From Christiangramia salexigens (GTDB lineage Bacteria > Bacteroidota > Bacteroidia > Flavobacteriales > Flavobacteriaceae): 64,000 bases of DNA. The notes under the pieces were generated by a model, which had not been told where the DNA came from, made no database searches, and saw only the letters and a list, made by a program, of their open reading frames with translations. Within the stretch, counting starts at the first letter, position 1. Each line of letters opens with the position of its first letter. The position numbers and the translations under genes were made by a program. This document shows positions 45,738-53,915 of the stretch, in pieces. The stretch spans positions 390,001-454,000 of the forward strand of contig NZ_CP018153.1 of NCBI RefSeq assembly GCF_001889005.1, given 5' to 3'.

Positions 45738-46778
45738 ATGAAAAAATTAAAAATCGCTTTACTACTGCCAGTACTTGCCTTTTTTGCATGTAGTGAAGAT
45801 CCAATCAATGACCAGACTAAAGTTAATGAAACCAGTGAAAATGCTGAATTCAGCGACGGTCTTACAGAGATCGCATTTCCTGATGATTATGGGAAAGTGA
45901 GTGACATCTACTATACAGGATTAAAAATGCCTGTAGAGAATGTGAACGGTAAATATGTTTACCAAGGTGATATCCTGATTCCTAAGGATAAGGCTTCAAA
46001 AACTCCTGTGAAATTAGTCTATGAAAAAGGAGAAGTGCCTTCCGGTAAGAGTGTGGGCCGTACTTCGGCTTATTGGCCTGATAACACTGTCTATTATCAA
46101 ATAGATTCAAGTTTACCCAACACTAGCAGGGTTTACGATGCCATTAGTCATTGGGAGGCGAATACCAACCTGGAATTCGTTCAAAGATCCGGACAATCAA
46201 ATTATATCTATTTCACTCCGGGATCCGGATGTTCCTCATATGTGGGAATGATAGGTGGTAGACAGAATATTACCCTTGCCGATGCTTGCTCTACCGGTAA
46301 TACTATACATGAAATAGGTCATGCAGTTGGATTATGGCATGAACAAAGTCGCGTAGATAGAGATAACCATATTACTATTCACTGGGAGAATATTCAAAAT
46401 GGAAGAGAATATAATTTCGAGACCTATGAGCAAGGTGGTTATGATGGTGAAGAGTTCACTACCAATCTGGACTTCGGATCTATCATGATGTACAGCCCTT
46501 ATGCATTTTCAAGTAATGGTCAACCAACCATTACCCGAGCCAATGGTTCCACTTATTCAGTGCAAAGATCCGCCTTATCTAGCGGTGATGTTCAGGGAGT
46601 AAACTCAATGTATGGAAGTGGAGATGGTTCAACTACAGAGCCCAACTATATTAATGGAGAATATTATACTATAGCTGGTTTAACTGTCTTCCGTTCCTGG
46701 GGTCTATGGTATTATAATTCACCAAGTATTGGTTGGCGAGAAGTGAAGTTAGTTAATGGTTATTGGAGCTATGTTTAA
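45738..46778 (+). CDS. Astacin-family (M12A) metalloprotease lipoprotein
   Basis: Zinc endopeptidase with lipobox AFFAC (Cys 18), followed by SED; probably outer-membrane anchored, possibly surface-exposed. In 346 residues: propeptide-like region with TEIAFPDDYGKVSDIYYTGLKMPVE and YVYQGDILIP, catalytic domain from about 108, zinc motif HEIGHAVGLWH (191-201) and Met-turn SIMMYSPYAF (248-257) with the Tyr ligand. A C-terminal module (303-346, YINGEYYTIAGLTVF) is shared with the next gene. Its leader AAGCCTACTTATGAAAA is also nearly identical to that of the next gene, so the pair is a tandem duplication. Confidence 0.93.
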   Translation: MKKLKIALLLPVLAFFACSEDPINDQTKVNETSENAEFSDGLTEIAFPDDYGKVSDIYYTGLKMPVENVNGKYVYQGDILIPKDKASKTPVKLVYEKGEVPSGKSVGRTSAYWPDNTVYYQIDSSLPNTSRVYDAISHWEANTNLEFVQRSGQSNYIYFTPGSGCSSYVGMIGGRQNITLADACSTGNTIHEIGHAVGLWHEQSRVDRDNHITIHWENIQNGREYNFETYEQGGYDGEEFTTNLDFGSIMMYSPYAFSSNGQPTITRANGSTYSVQRSALSSGDVQGVNSMYGSGDGSTTEPNYINGEYYTIAGLTVFRSWGLWYYNSPSIGWREVKLVNGYWSYV

Positions 46779-46991
46779 TTGATATTCTATATGTACTGTT
46801 GGGTATGAAAAATTAGAATTCAACAGTGATGTAGATTAAATACACAGTTAAAACATTAACAATGAGCCAATTTAAATTTTAACATATTCGATTAAAAACA
46901 TTTATTATCGTTTAAAAACCAGAAATTTAGCAGGTTTAGTCTAGAGCCCAATCTACATTAGGTCCTGCCATAAAATTAAAAAAACCTACTT

Positions 46992-48137
46992 ATGAAAACT
47001 TTACAGAATCTATCAGTATTTGTACTGTTGGCCTTTATTTCCTGCAGTGTTGAACCAACCTCTGAATCTTTAACAGAGGAAATGAGCCCCGAGGCTCAAT
47101 TATATGATGAGTTTACAGAGGTGGCTTATCCAAATGAGTTTGGAAAAGTGACAGATGTTTACCTATTTGGCCGAAAATTACCTGTAGAGCAGATAGATGG
47201 GACCTTTGTGTATCAGGGAGATATCTTGCTTCCGGAGAAAGCAGTTTCTTTTACTCCCCAAAATTTGATATTGGAAGCCTGGGAGGAACCTGTGTTTTCA
47301 AAAAGTACGGGAAGAACTCAATTTTTATGGCCGGATAATACGGTTTATTACGAAATAGACCCAAATCTACCCAATCAGCAAAGAGTGACAGATGCGATCG
47401 CTCATTGGGAATCCAATACCGCTGTAAATTTTGTTCAGCGATCTTCGGAGTCTAATTATGTATTATTTACTCCTGGAGGAGGTTGCTCTTCATATGTAGG
47501 GATGGTAGGAGGTCGCCAGAACATTACTCTGGCAGATGCCTGTTCTACTGGAAATGTGATTCATGAAATTGGACACGCAGTTGGATTATGGCATGAGCAA
47601 AGTCGTGCAGATCGTGATGAAACTATTACTATAAACTACGATAACATCCTAAGTGGTAGAGAACATAATTTCTACACCTATGTAGAAGCAGGATGGGATG
47701 GAGCTGATTATACCGATGGGTTGGATCTCGGTTCAATTATGATGTATAGTTCCTATTCTTTTTCTGGAAATGGGTTACCTACTATAACTAGAAAAGACGG
47801 TTCTACCTTTGGAGTTCAGCGCTCAGCCCTTTCTGCGGGAGATGTTGAAGGTATCGGTGTGGTTTATCCGGGGCCAACAACTACTGAGCCTACACCCACA
47901 GAGCCTGAAACTACAAACCCAACTACAGAACCTGATCCGGAGCCAGAACCAGAGCCAACGAATCCTGAACCTACCGAGCCAGAACCTACTAATCCTGAAC
48001 CAGAATATATCAATGGAGAATATTATACTATTGAAGGTGTTACGGTTCTAAGAATGGATAACAAGTGGTATGTACAAAAAGGTAAAAACTGGAAGGAAGT
48101 TGAATTGATAAATGGAAGATGGAAATTTGTAAAATAA
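46992..48137 (+). CDS. Second astacin-family metalloprotease lipoprotein with Pro/Glu/Thr linker
   Basis: 381-residue paralog of the preceding gene. Lipobox AFISC (Cys 18); HEIGHAVGLWHEQSR (191-205) and SIMMYSSYSF keep the zinc site and Met-turn intact. It differs by a low-complexity linker (about 296-338, made of TEP, PEP and NPE units) placed between the protease domain and the shared C-terminal module (YINGEYYTIEGVTVL to the end). The linker should hold the module away from the protease. It begins 213 bp after the first gene, in a gap with no clear terminator. Confidence 0.93.
   Translation: MKTLQNLSVFVLLAFISCSVEPTSESLTEEMSPEAQLYDEFTEVAYPNEFGKVTDVYLFGRKLPVEQIDGTFVYQGDILLPEKAVSFTPQNLILEAWEEPVFSKSTGRTQFLWPDNTVYYEIDPNLPNQQRVTDAIAHWESNTAVNFVQRSSESNYVLFTPGGGCSSYVGMVGGRQNITLADACSTGNVIHEIGHAVGLWHEQSRADRDETITINYDNILSGREHNFYTYVEAGWDGADYTDGLDLGSIMMYSSYSFSGNGLPTITRKDGSTFGVQRSALSAGDVEGIGVVYPGPTTTEPTPTEPETTNPTTEPDPEPEPEPTNPEPTEPEPTNPEPEYINGEYYTIEGVTVLRMDNKWYVQKGKNWKEVELINGRWKFVK
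47876..48005 (+). repeat. Low-complexity coding repeat (Pro/Glu/Thr linker)
   Basis: Encodes about 43 residues built from short TEP, EPEP and NPEPT units. The DNA is a run of similar CCTGAACC/GAGCCAGAACC-like units, prone to slippage, so its length may vary between strains. Confidence 0.8.
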
Positions 48138-48160
48138 TCTTTCTATAAATAATTAAGAAT

Positions 48161-48187
48161 AAAGACCGGCATTAGTCGGTCTTTTTA
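48161..48187. terminator. Bidirectional terminator overlapping the acpH 3' end
   Basis: AAAGACCG (48161-48168) pairs with CGGTCTTT (48177-48184) and is followed by TTT. The stop codon of the minus-strand gene (48172-48174) lies in the loop. Confidence 0.75.
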
Positions 48188-48777
48188 TTTGAGGTCAACT
48201 CCTCGATTTTAGTTTTACTAAATGAAACCAGTTCTTCAAAGAATCGTTCAAATTCATCCTCGAACTTTTCATAATGCTGTTTAAGTTCTGCAATAGCAAG
48301 ATGCATATCAGATTTTTTGCCGGTTCTGCGATTCATGCCTTGTAAAACTTTTTCAATACCCTCCAGATGTGAATAACTATATAGCCAGTTATCATTGATC
48401 ATGTAGGGAAGAAACCCCTGCACCTTCAGCGGAAGCAGGTCGTAATTTTCTTTAAGAAGAGTGTAAAAATCAAGCGTATATGTTTTCAATGGAATATTTG
48501 AATACTTATTCCAGTTGGCGGCTAAAAAATGATCGTAGAATATATCTATGATAATTCCGCTGTAATGGCCATAAGTGGGGAAAAGACGTTGTGTACTTTC
48601 CTTCACTATCGGATGGGTGTCGGTATAATAATCAATCGCCCGGTGAAGGATGATCCCATTTTGAACCGATGGAGAGTATTTCTGGTATTTCTTTCCTTTT
48701 ATTGAGTCGGCCATAAAATTTCCGATTTTTAAAAGGTCATCATTACCAGACAAGTAAATATGTGCTAGGAAATTCAT
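48172..48777 (-). CDS. acpH: Acyl carrier protein phosphodiesterase-like protein
   Basis: HD-like all-helical hydrolase of the AcpH family, which removes the phosphopantetheine group from acyl carrier protein. The 201 residues open with the family pattern MNFLAHIYLSGNDDLLKIGNFMADSIKGKKY, followed by GIILHRAIDYYTDTHPIV and IIDIFYDHFLAANW, which hold the metal-binding His/Asp residues. I place the start at ATG 48777; five extra residues are open upstream. Divergent from glmM. Family assignment is firm; whether it acts on ACP in this organism is not shown. Confidence 0.85.
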   Translation of the reverse strand: MNFLAHIYLSGNDDLLKIGNFMADSIKGKKYQKYSPSVQNGIILHRAIDYYTDTHPIVKESTQRLFPTYGHYSGIIIDIFYDHFLAANWNKYSNIPLKTYTLDFYTLLKENYDLLPLKVQGFLPYMINDNWLYSYSHLEGIEKVLQGMNRRTGKKSDMHLAIAELKQHYEKFEDEFERFFEELVSFSKTKIEELTSNKKTD

Positions 48778-48826
48778 TTCTGGAAGATACAAATTAATGA
48801 TTTGGAGGGTAAAATTTTGTTAAGTC

Positions 48827-48858
48827 TTGGCAATTAGGATAGGTGCCCCGTATATTTG
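48827..48858 (+). promoter_or_regulatory. Promoter of glmM
   Basis: TTG (48827-48829) and TATATTTG (48851-48858), an exact -7 match, are 21 bp apart, the usual flavobacterial spacing. The ATG is 31 bp downstream. Confidence 0.65.
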
Positions 48859-48888
48859 TGAAAATTAACAAAAACGATAATTCATTAA

Positions 48889-50277
48889 ATGAGTTTAATA
48901 AAATCTATTTCAGGAATCAGAGGTACCATAGGTGGAAGAACCGGAGATAATTTAACTCCTATAGACACTGTGAAGTTTGCAGCTGCTTATGGAACCTGGT
49001 TAAAGGAAAATTCTGAAAATCAAAAATTAAAAGTAGTCGTTGGTCGTGATGCCCGTTTATCTGGAAAAATGATACAGGAGCTTACCATGCAAACCCTTGT
49101 GGGCTTAGGTATAAATGTGATCGATATAGGTTTATCCACTACGCCCACCGTAGAAATTGCTGTTCCTATGGAAAAGGCAGATGGAGGAATCATTTTAACG
49201 GCTAGTCATAATCCAAAACAATGGAATGCACTAAAATTATTAAATAGTAAAGGTGAATTTTTAGATGGTGCAGCAGGAGCTAAGATCCTTGATTATGTAG
49301 AATCTGAAGATTATCAATTTGCTGAAGTGGATGATCTTGGGGAAATTTCAGTTCGGGAAGATTATATAGAAAAGCATATTGAAGAAGTCCTTAAGTTAAA
49401 GTTAGTAGAACCTAAAAAGGTTCATAAATCTGGCTTTAAGGTCGTTGTAGATGCCGTAAACTCTTCCGGTGGTATAGCAATTCCAGCATTATTGGAAAAA
49501 ATGGGCGTTGAGGTCGTTAAATTATATTGTGAGCCTAATGGGCAATTCCCTCATAATCCGGAACCTTTAAAAGAACACCTGGGTGAAATATGTAAACTTG
49601 TTGCTAAGGAAAAAGCAGATTTTGGAATTGTAGTGGATCCAGATGTGGACAGATTGGCATTTATAGATGAAAAAGGCGAAATGTTTGGAGAGGAATATAC
49701 TCTAGTAGCGTGTGCCGATTATGTTCTTTCAAAAACTCCAGGAAATACGGTAAGTAATTTATCTTCTTCCAGAGCGCTTCGCGATATCACCGAAAAGCAT
49801 AATGGTAAATACAATGCCAGTGCTGTAGGTGAGGTTAATGTTGTGCAGCTCATGAAGGATTCCAATGCTGTTATTGGTGGAGAGGGTAATGGAGGTATTA
49901 TTTATCCTGAATCTCATTATGGTAGGGATAGTCTGGTTGGTACTGCTTTATTCCTGACTTATTTAGCCGAAAAGCAAATGAAAGTTTCTGAAATAAGAAA
50001 TGAATATCCGGCTTACTATATGAGCAAGAATAAAATAGAGTTAACTCCAGATATTGATGTTGATGGAATATTGAAGTCTGTGGAAGAAAGACATTCTTCT
50101 GAAGAAATTTCAACAGTGGATGGAGTTAAGATCGATTTTCCTGAGAACTGGGTACATTTGCGTAAGTCTAATACAGAGCCAATTATTCGTATCTATACGG
50201 AAGCAAAATCACAAAAAGGAGCTGATGAACTAGCGCAGAAAATGATTTCTGAAATAAAGGAAATTATAGCTAATTAA
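48889..50277 (+). CDS. glmM: Phosphoglucosamine mutase / phosphohexomutase
   Basis: Alpha-D-phosphohexomutase of 462 residues, most likely making glucosamine 1-phosphate for peptidoglycan and lipopolysaccharide. Motifs: TASHNP with the phospho-Ser at 106 (104-109), the Mg loop DPDVDR, sugar-binding GEGNGGIIY, and the phosphate-binding RKSNTEPIIRIYTE near the end. Close relatives act on mannose or glucose phosphates, and motifs alone do not settle the sugar. It has its own promoter and its 3' end overlaps the convergent acyltransferase gene by 8 bp. Confidence 0.9.
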   Translation: MSLIKSISGIRGTIGGRTGDNLTPIDTVKFAAAYGTWLKENSENQKLKVVVGRDARLSGKMIQELTMQTLVGLGINVIDIGLSTTPTVEIAVPMEKADGGIILTASHNPKQWNALKLLNSKGEFLDGAAGAKILDYVESEDYQFAEVDDLGEISVREDYIEKHIEEVLKLKLVEPKKVHKSGFKVVVDAVNSSGGIAIPALLEKMGVEVVKLYCEPNGQFPHNPEPLKEHLGEICKLVAKEKADFGIVVDPDVDRLAFIDEKGEMFGEEYTLVACADYVLSKTPGNTVSNLSSSRALRDITEKHNGKYNASAVGEVNVVQLMKDSNAVIGGEGNGGIIYPESHYGRDSLVGTALFLTYLAEKQMKVSEIRNEYPAYYMSKNKIELTPDIDVDGILKSVEERHSSEEISTVDGVKIDFPENWVHLRKSNTEPIIRIYTEAKSQKGADELAQKMISEIKEIIAN

Positions 50278-51175
50278 TTACTTCAGCATGATCTGGTATG
50301 GGCTCATTGCGATGTTTCCATCGTTTATGAGTCCATAAATAATATTCAGGTTTATTTTTTATTTGCTGTTCCAGAAGTCTGATAAATTTTTTCGTAATGA
50401 AATTATCTGGCTCTTTGGTCGCATTTTCTGTAATGGGTTTGAATGTAGCCTCATAAAAGCCTCTTTTCTTCTTTTCTACATGAAGGTAAATTACATTCAT
50501 ATCCAGTTTTCTTGCAAGTCTGTCTGAGCCTTCAAACACAGGAACTCTAATTCCCATAAAATCGATCCATTGCTTTGCGCGGTTCAATTTTGGCGATTGA
50601 TCGGCGATCATGGCGTAATTTCCCAGCACTCCGTTGTTTTGATTATTTTTGATTTTCTCGGTTGCCTTATATGTTGTGATCAAAACTCCATCATACCGTC
50701 CTCTGATATCTCTTGCTAATTGATCAAAATACCTGTTTTTAATCTTTTTATAGATACCGAAAGATTTAAATTTCAAACCATGCAGTTGCAGGGCATTCAT
50801 CCATTCATAGCTGGCATAATGGCCGCACATTATAATGATGCTTTTATCCATTGTTTCCAGTTCTCTGAGATACTCCAGATTGGTGATTTCGAAACGTTTC
50901 TTCAGTTCCTTTTCAGAGATCGAAATACTTTTGATCATTTCAAGGAACATATCACACATATGCCTGTAGAACTTTTTCTCTATAGATTTAATTTCTGAAT
51001 CTGTTTTATTAGGAAATACAAGTTTCAGGTTTTTGGTTACAACTTTTCGTCTGTAACCGATAATATAATAGACCAGGAAAAAAACAAGATCAGATACTGC
51101 GTAGAAAAAAGGAAATGGAAGAATGGAAATAAGCCAGAGGAGAGGGTAAACCATCCAGAAAACTAAGCCTTGCAT
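50270..51175 (-). CDS. Lipid A biosynthesis acyltransferase (LpxL/HtrB family)
   Basis: Inner-membrane enzyme that adds a secondary acyl chain to lipid A. The 301 residues begin with a membrane-anchoring helix pair (VFWMVYPLLWLISILPFPFFYAVSDLVFFLVYYIIG), then the catalytic HX4E motif CGHYASYEW and the RxxxxxGV-type segment with ADQSPKLNRAKQWIDFMGIRVPVFEG. The C-terminus YYLWTHKRWKHR is typical. Its -7 element is back-to-back with that of the rhomboid gene. Confidence 0.92.
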   Translation of the reverse strand: MQGLVFWMVYPLLWLISILPFPFFYAVSDLVFFLVYYIIGYRRKVVTKNLKLVFPNKTDSEIKSIEKKFYRHMCDMFLEMIKSISISEKELKKRFEITNLEYLRELETMDKSIIIMCGHYASYEWMNALQLHGLKFKSFGIYKKIKNRYFDQLARDIRGRYDGVLITTYKATEKIKNNQNNGVLGNYAMIADQSPKLNRAKQWIDFMGIRVPVFEGSDRLARKLDMNVIYLHVEKKKRGFYEATFKPITENATKEPDNFITKKFIRLLEQQIKNKPEYYLWTHKRWKHRNEPIPDHAEVIN

Positions 51176-51189
51176 AAAATTTCTTTCCG

Positions 51190-51208
51190 CAAATATATGG
51201 TATATTTG
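51190..51208. promoter_or_regulatory. Divergent back-to-back -7 elements forming a palindrome
   Basis: CAAATATA-TGG-TATATTTG is a perfect 8-bp inverted repeat. Each arm is an exact TAnnTTTG element: the minus arm serves the acyltransferase gene (start 51175), the plus arm the rhomboid gene (start 51228). Both promoters cannot be occupied at once. Confidence 0.6.
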
Positions 51209-51227
51209 AAATTAAACTTAAGCAAAT

Positions 51228-51875
51228 ATGGGAGAATTAAGCCTTGTGACGCTTATCATTATTGGGATAAACGTTCTTACTTCTTATAAAGGTTTTAAAG
51301 ATCAATCTTTTTTTAATAAATTCAAATTCAACAGCAAAGACATTAAAGGTGGCGCCTGGTATCAAATATTTACCTCAGGTTTTCTACATGTAGATACAAG
51401 TCATCTGCTGGTTAATATGTTAACCTTGTACTTTTTTGCTAATGTGGTAATTTATGGTCTGGGCTCTGTTGCTTTTATCATAATTTATCTGGGCAGTTTA
51501 TTGCTGGGTAATTTACTTTCCTATTTTTTCCATAAAGATGAATATGGCTATACGGCAGTAGGAGCGAGTGGTGCAGTTATGGGCGTTTTATATTCTGCTA
51601 TCCTGCTTCAACCAGATATGACCTTGGGCTTATTCTTTATAATCCCAATTCCGGCCTATATATTCGGGATAGGTTATTTGTTCTATACCATATACGGTAT
51701 GAAAAAGCGTACCGATAATATTGGGCATGACGCCCATTTTGGAGGAGCTACCGGAGGATATTTGTTAACTATAGTCTTTGCTCCATGGGTTCTGGAAAGT
51801 CATTTGTTAATGGTGATCCTACTTGCGATTCCTATTCTGATACTTTTTTTATTACAAAGAACCGGTTATCTATAG
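51228..51875 (+). CDS. Rhomboid-family intramembrane serine protease
   Basis: Cleaves membrane helices within the inner membrane. The 215 residues have six hydrophobic helices with the family hallmarks: HVDTSHLLVNM (oxyanion Asn 63), the nucleophile motif GASG (112-115, Ser 114) and the catalytic His 170 in AHFGGATGG. It is the minimal six-helix form. Substrates are unknown. It lies 47 bp upstream of the SIMPL gene. Confidence 0.93.
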   Translation: MGELSLVTLIIIGINVLTSYKGFKDQSFFNKFKFNSKDIKGGAWYQIFTSGFLHVDTSHLLVNMLTLYFFANVVIYGLGSVAFIIIYLGSLLLGNLLSYFFHKDEYGYTAVGASGAVMGVLYSAILLQPDMTLGLFFIIPIPAYIFGIGYLFYTIYGMKKRTDNIGHDAHFGGATGGYLLTIVFAPWVLESHLLMVILLAIPILILFLLQRTGYL

Positions 51876-51922
51876 TTTGGTATTCTTATTGGTTTAATAT
51901 TCTCAAACTAAAACTATCTAAT

Positions 51923-52609
51923 ATGAAAAAAGCTTTTTTAATACTAGTCTTGATGGCAACTATGCCGCTAATTGCACAACAAAAACTTGAACGGTCGCTT
52001 GTAAATGTTACCGGAGAGGGTTTGGTTAAAGTCCAGCCGGATGAGGTTCTTATAAAATCCCGCATTGAACACGAAGGAAAGTCGGCAGCCGAAGTAAAAT
52101 CACAAAATGACGCTGTGGTAGATAAGATCTTTAAATATCTGAAATCACAAGGGATTGAGGAGAAAGATATTCAAACCGATTATATCAATCTGAACAAGCA
52201 ATATGATTATAACGATAAAACTTATAGTTATGTAGCCAATCAGGCTATTTCTATAACTCTTCATAAGCTATCTAATTATGAGAAAATTATGAAAGGACTG
52301 CTTGAGAACGGACTAAATCGTATAGATGGCATTCAGTTTAAGTCTTCTGAAATGGAAAAATATGAGCGGGAAGCAAGAAAATTAGCCGTCTTGAATGCAC
52401 AGAATACTGCACGAGAGCTTACTGAACCCTTGGGGCAGGAAATAGGTAAAGCTGTTTCAATTAGCGAAATGGAGTATAATAGCGTTCAGCCAATGTACAG
52501 GATGAATGAGGCCGTACAAATGAGCGATGCGAAAGGAGGGCAGCAAACTATTTCCCCTGGTGAGTTGGAAATTAAGATCAAGGTGCATGTCGCATTTGAA
52601 TTAAAATAA
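51923..52609 (+). CDS. SIMPL (DUF541) domain periplasmic protein
   Basis: 228 residues with a signal peptide (MKKAFLILVLMATMPLIAQ). The SIMPL pattern is clear: NVTGEGLVKVQPDEVLIKSRIEHEGKSAAEVKSQND, then LNKQYDYNDKTYSYVANQAISITLHKLSNYEKIMKGLLENGLNRIDGIQF and AQNTARELTEPLGQEIGKAVSISE. Relatives include outer-membrane or periplasmic proteins induced by oxidative stress (BP26, YggE); they form rings but the function is open. ATG 51923 is chosen because the open frame upstream overlaps the rhomboid gene and lacks a signal sequence. Confidence 0.88.
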   Translation: MKKAFLILVLMATMPLIAQQKLERSLVNVTGEGLVKVQPDEVLIKSRIEHEGKSAAEVKSQNDAVVDKIFKYLKSQGIEEKDIQTDYINLNKQYDYNDKTYSYVANQAISITLHKLSNYEKIMKGLLENGLNRIDGIQFKSSEMEKYEREARKLAVLNAQNTARELTEPLGQEIGKAVSISEMEYNSVQPMYRMNEAVQMSDAKGGQQTISPGELEIKIKVHVAFELK

Positions 52610-52610
52610 A

Positions 52611-52635
52611 AAAAGCGCCCATTGGGCGCTTTTTT
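52611..52635. terminator. Terminator between the SIMPL and TlpA-like genes
   Basis: AAAAGCGCCC-ATT-GGGCGCTTTT is a compact GC stem flanked by A- and T-runs, positioned between convergent genes and usable both ways. Confidence 0.85.
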
Positions 52636-52657
52636 CTGCTTTATGCCTTGTCTTCTT

Positions 52658-53779
52658 TTATTGAAGTAGTTCTCCAATTTTATTATCCAATGCATCACCA
52701 CGAAGGTTTTTTGCTACGATAACCCCATCCTTATCAAGTATAAAGGTAGCAGGTATTGCTGTTACTCCATATTTTCTAGCTATTGGTTCCTGCCAGAACT
52801 GAAGGTTGGATACATGTTTCCACTGTCCTAATTTGTCCTCCTCAATAGCCTGTACCCATTTCTCTTTTTGACCTTGTCTGTCTAAAGAAACACTTATAAT
52901 ATTTAATCCTTTTTCTTTGTACTTATTATAAGTTTTCACAAGATTAGGGTTTTCTACACGACAAGGTTTACACCAGGCCGCCCAGAAGTCTACTACGGTT
53001 ACCTTTCCAAGATTTTCTTCAAGAGATATCTCTTCGCCTTCAGGATTAGGACCGGTAAAGTCAGGTGCTTTACTACCAACTTCTGCTGCGCTGTAACGCT
53101 CCAGAGTTTCCTTTAAGGATTCTGCTAAAGGAGTTTTCTTTACCCTATCAGATAGACCTTCATACATTTCTCTGATCTCAGCGGAAGAATGAGTTTTCAT
53201 GCTAAGCATATCAGTTAGGATCATTACGGATAGATAAGAATCCTTATTTCGGCTATATAATTCCTTTTTGAAATTCTTATCGTTATCTCTCAACTCAGCC
53301 TGAGTTTCCTGCAGCGTTCTAAGTTTTGCCGTATCCTGTGAAACCATGGCTTTACGCATGTCCTGTTGCATTTTCATCATCTTACGGTTTACTTCCTTAA
53401 GATGTCCAAGATATTCAGAAAGCGCTTTATTTTCTTTTCCACCAATAACCTCTGTGTTTCGAATACTATCCTTATCTACTTTGAATTTTATTCTCTGGTT
53501 TTCTGAGATAAAGACAACATTCCCGTTAAGCCCTTCAAACCTTAAAAAGCTTAAGTTAGGTAATTCCTGGTCTTCCATATCGATCTCAAACTTTCCGTTT
53601 TTGATCATTGCGGTATCTATAACCTTAGGAGTCTTGGTTTTAGTATCAATTTCAGAAATAAATACTTTTTTACTGTCTTCAACACCTTCAATATTTCCGC
53701 TTAAATAATAACCTTTATCTTCTTCGCAGCCCGCTACGATGAATAGCAGTGCAGTAATAAGAACTGATATTTTTTTCAT
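52658..53779 (-). CDS. TlpA-like thioredoxin lipoprotein with DUF4369-type N-terminus
   Basis: 373-residue lipoprotein (lipobox IVAGC, Cys 18, followed by EED, which may direct it to the surface). The N-terminal part (25-110, GYYLSGNIEGVEDSKKVFISEIDTKT) is a DUF4369-type beta domain, the middle is a charged coiled helical region (KMMKMQQDMRKAMVSQDTAKL), and the end is an AhpC/TSA thioredoxin fold with active site WCKPC (269-273) and the cis-Pro stretch GVTAIPATFILD. Relatives keep periplasmic cysteines reduced; the partner is unknown. ATG 53779 chosen; a -7 element TATTTTTG (53805-53798) lies 18 bp upstream. Confidence 0.9.
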   Translation of the reverse strand: MKKISVLITALLFIVAGCEEDKGYYLSGNIEGVEDSKKVFISEIDTKTKTPKVIDTAMIKNGKFEIDMEDQELPNLSFLRFEGLNGNVVFISENQRIKFKVDKDSIRNTEVIGGKENKALSEYLGHLKEVNRKMMKMQQDMRKAMVSQDTAKLRTLQETQAELRDNDKNFKKELYSRNKDSYLSVMILTDMLSMKTHSSAEIREMYEGLSDRVKKTPLAESLKETLERYSAAEVGSKAPDFTGPNPEGEEISLEENLGKVTVVDFWAAWCKPCRVENPNLVKTYNKYKEKGLNIISVSLDRQGQKEKWVQAIEEDKLGQWKHVSNLQFWQEPIARKYGVTAIPATFILDKDGVIVAKNLRGDALDNKIGELLQ

Positions 53780-53797
53780 TTTATAAATTGTTTTAAG

Positions 53798-53805
53798 CAA
53801 AAATA
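53798..53805 (-). promoter_or_regulatory. -7 promoter element for the TlpA-like gene
   Basis: Minus-strand TATTTTTG matches TAnnTTTG exactly, 18 bp before ATG 53779; a TTG lies 24 bp further upstream. Confidence 0.5.
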
Positions 53806-53890
53806 AAGAACTCAATCTGTATGAAAGTCCAATATTTATAAATTATTGTTAATTTAAGCTATACAGCCGGTAACTGCCTTTTTTAACAAT

Positions 53891-53898
53891 TAATTTTG
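53891..53898 (+). promoter_or_regulatory. -7 promoter element for the GAF protein gene
   Basis: TAATTTTG matches TAnnTTTG exactly, 17 bp before the ATG at 53916. No clear -33 TTG. Confidence 0.5.
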
Positions 53899-53915
53899 CC
53901 TTAAATTATCTGGTT

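Noticed and set aside
51785-51922. N-terminal extension of the SIMPL gene overlapping the rhomboid gene
   Set aside because: The signal peptide starts at ATG 51923; the upstream frame is the rhomboid coding sequence read out of frame.
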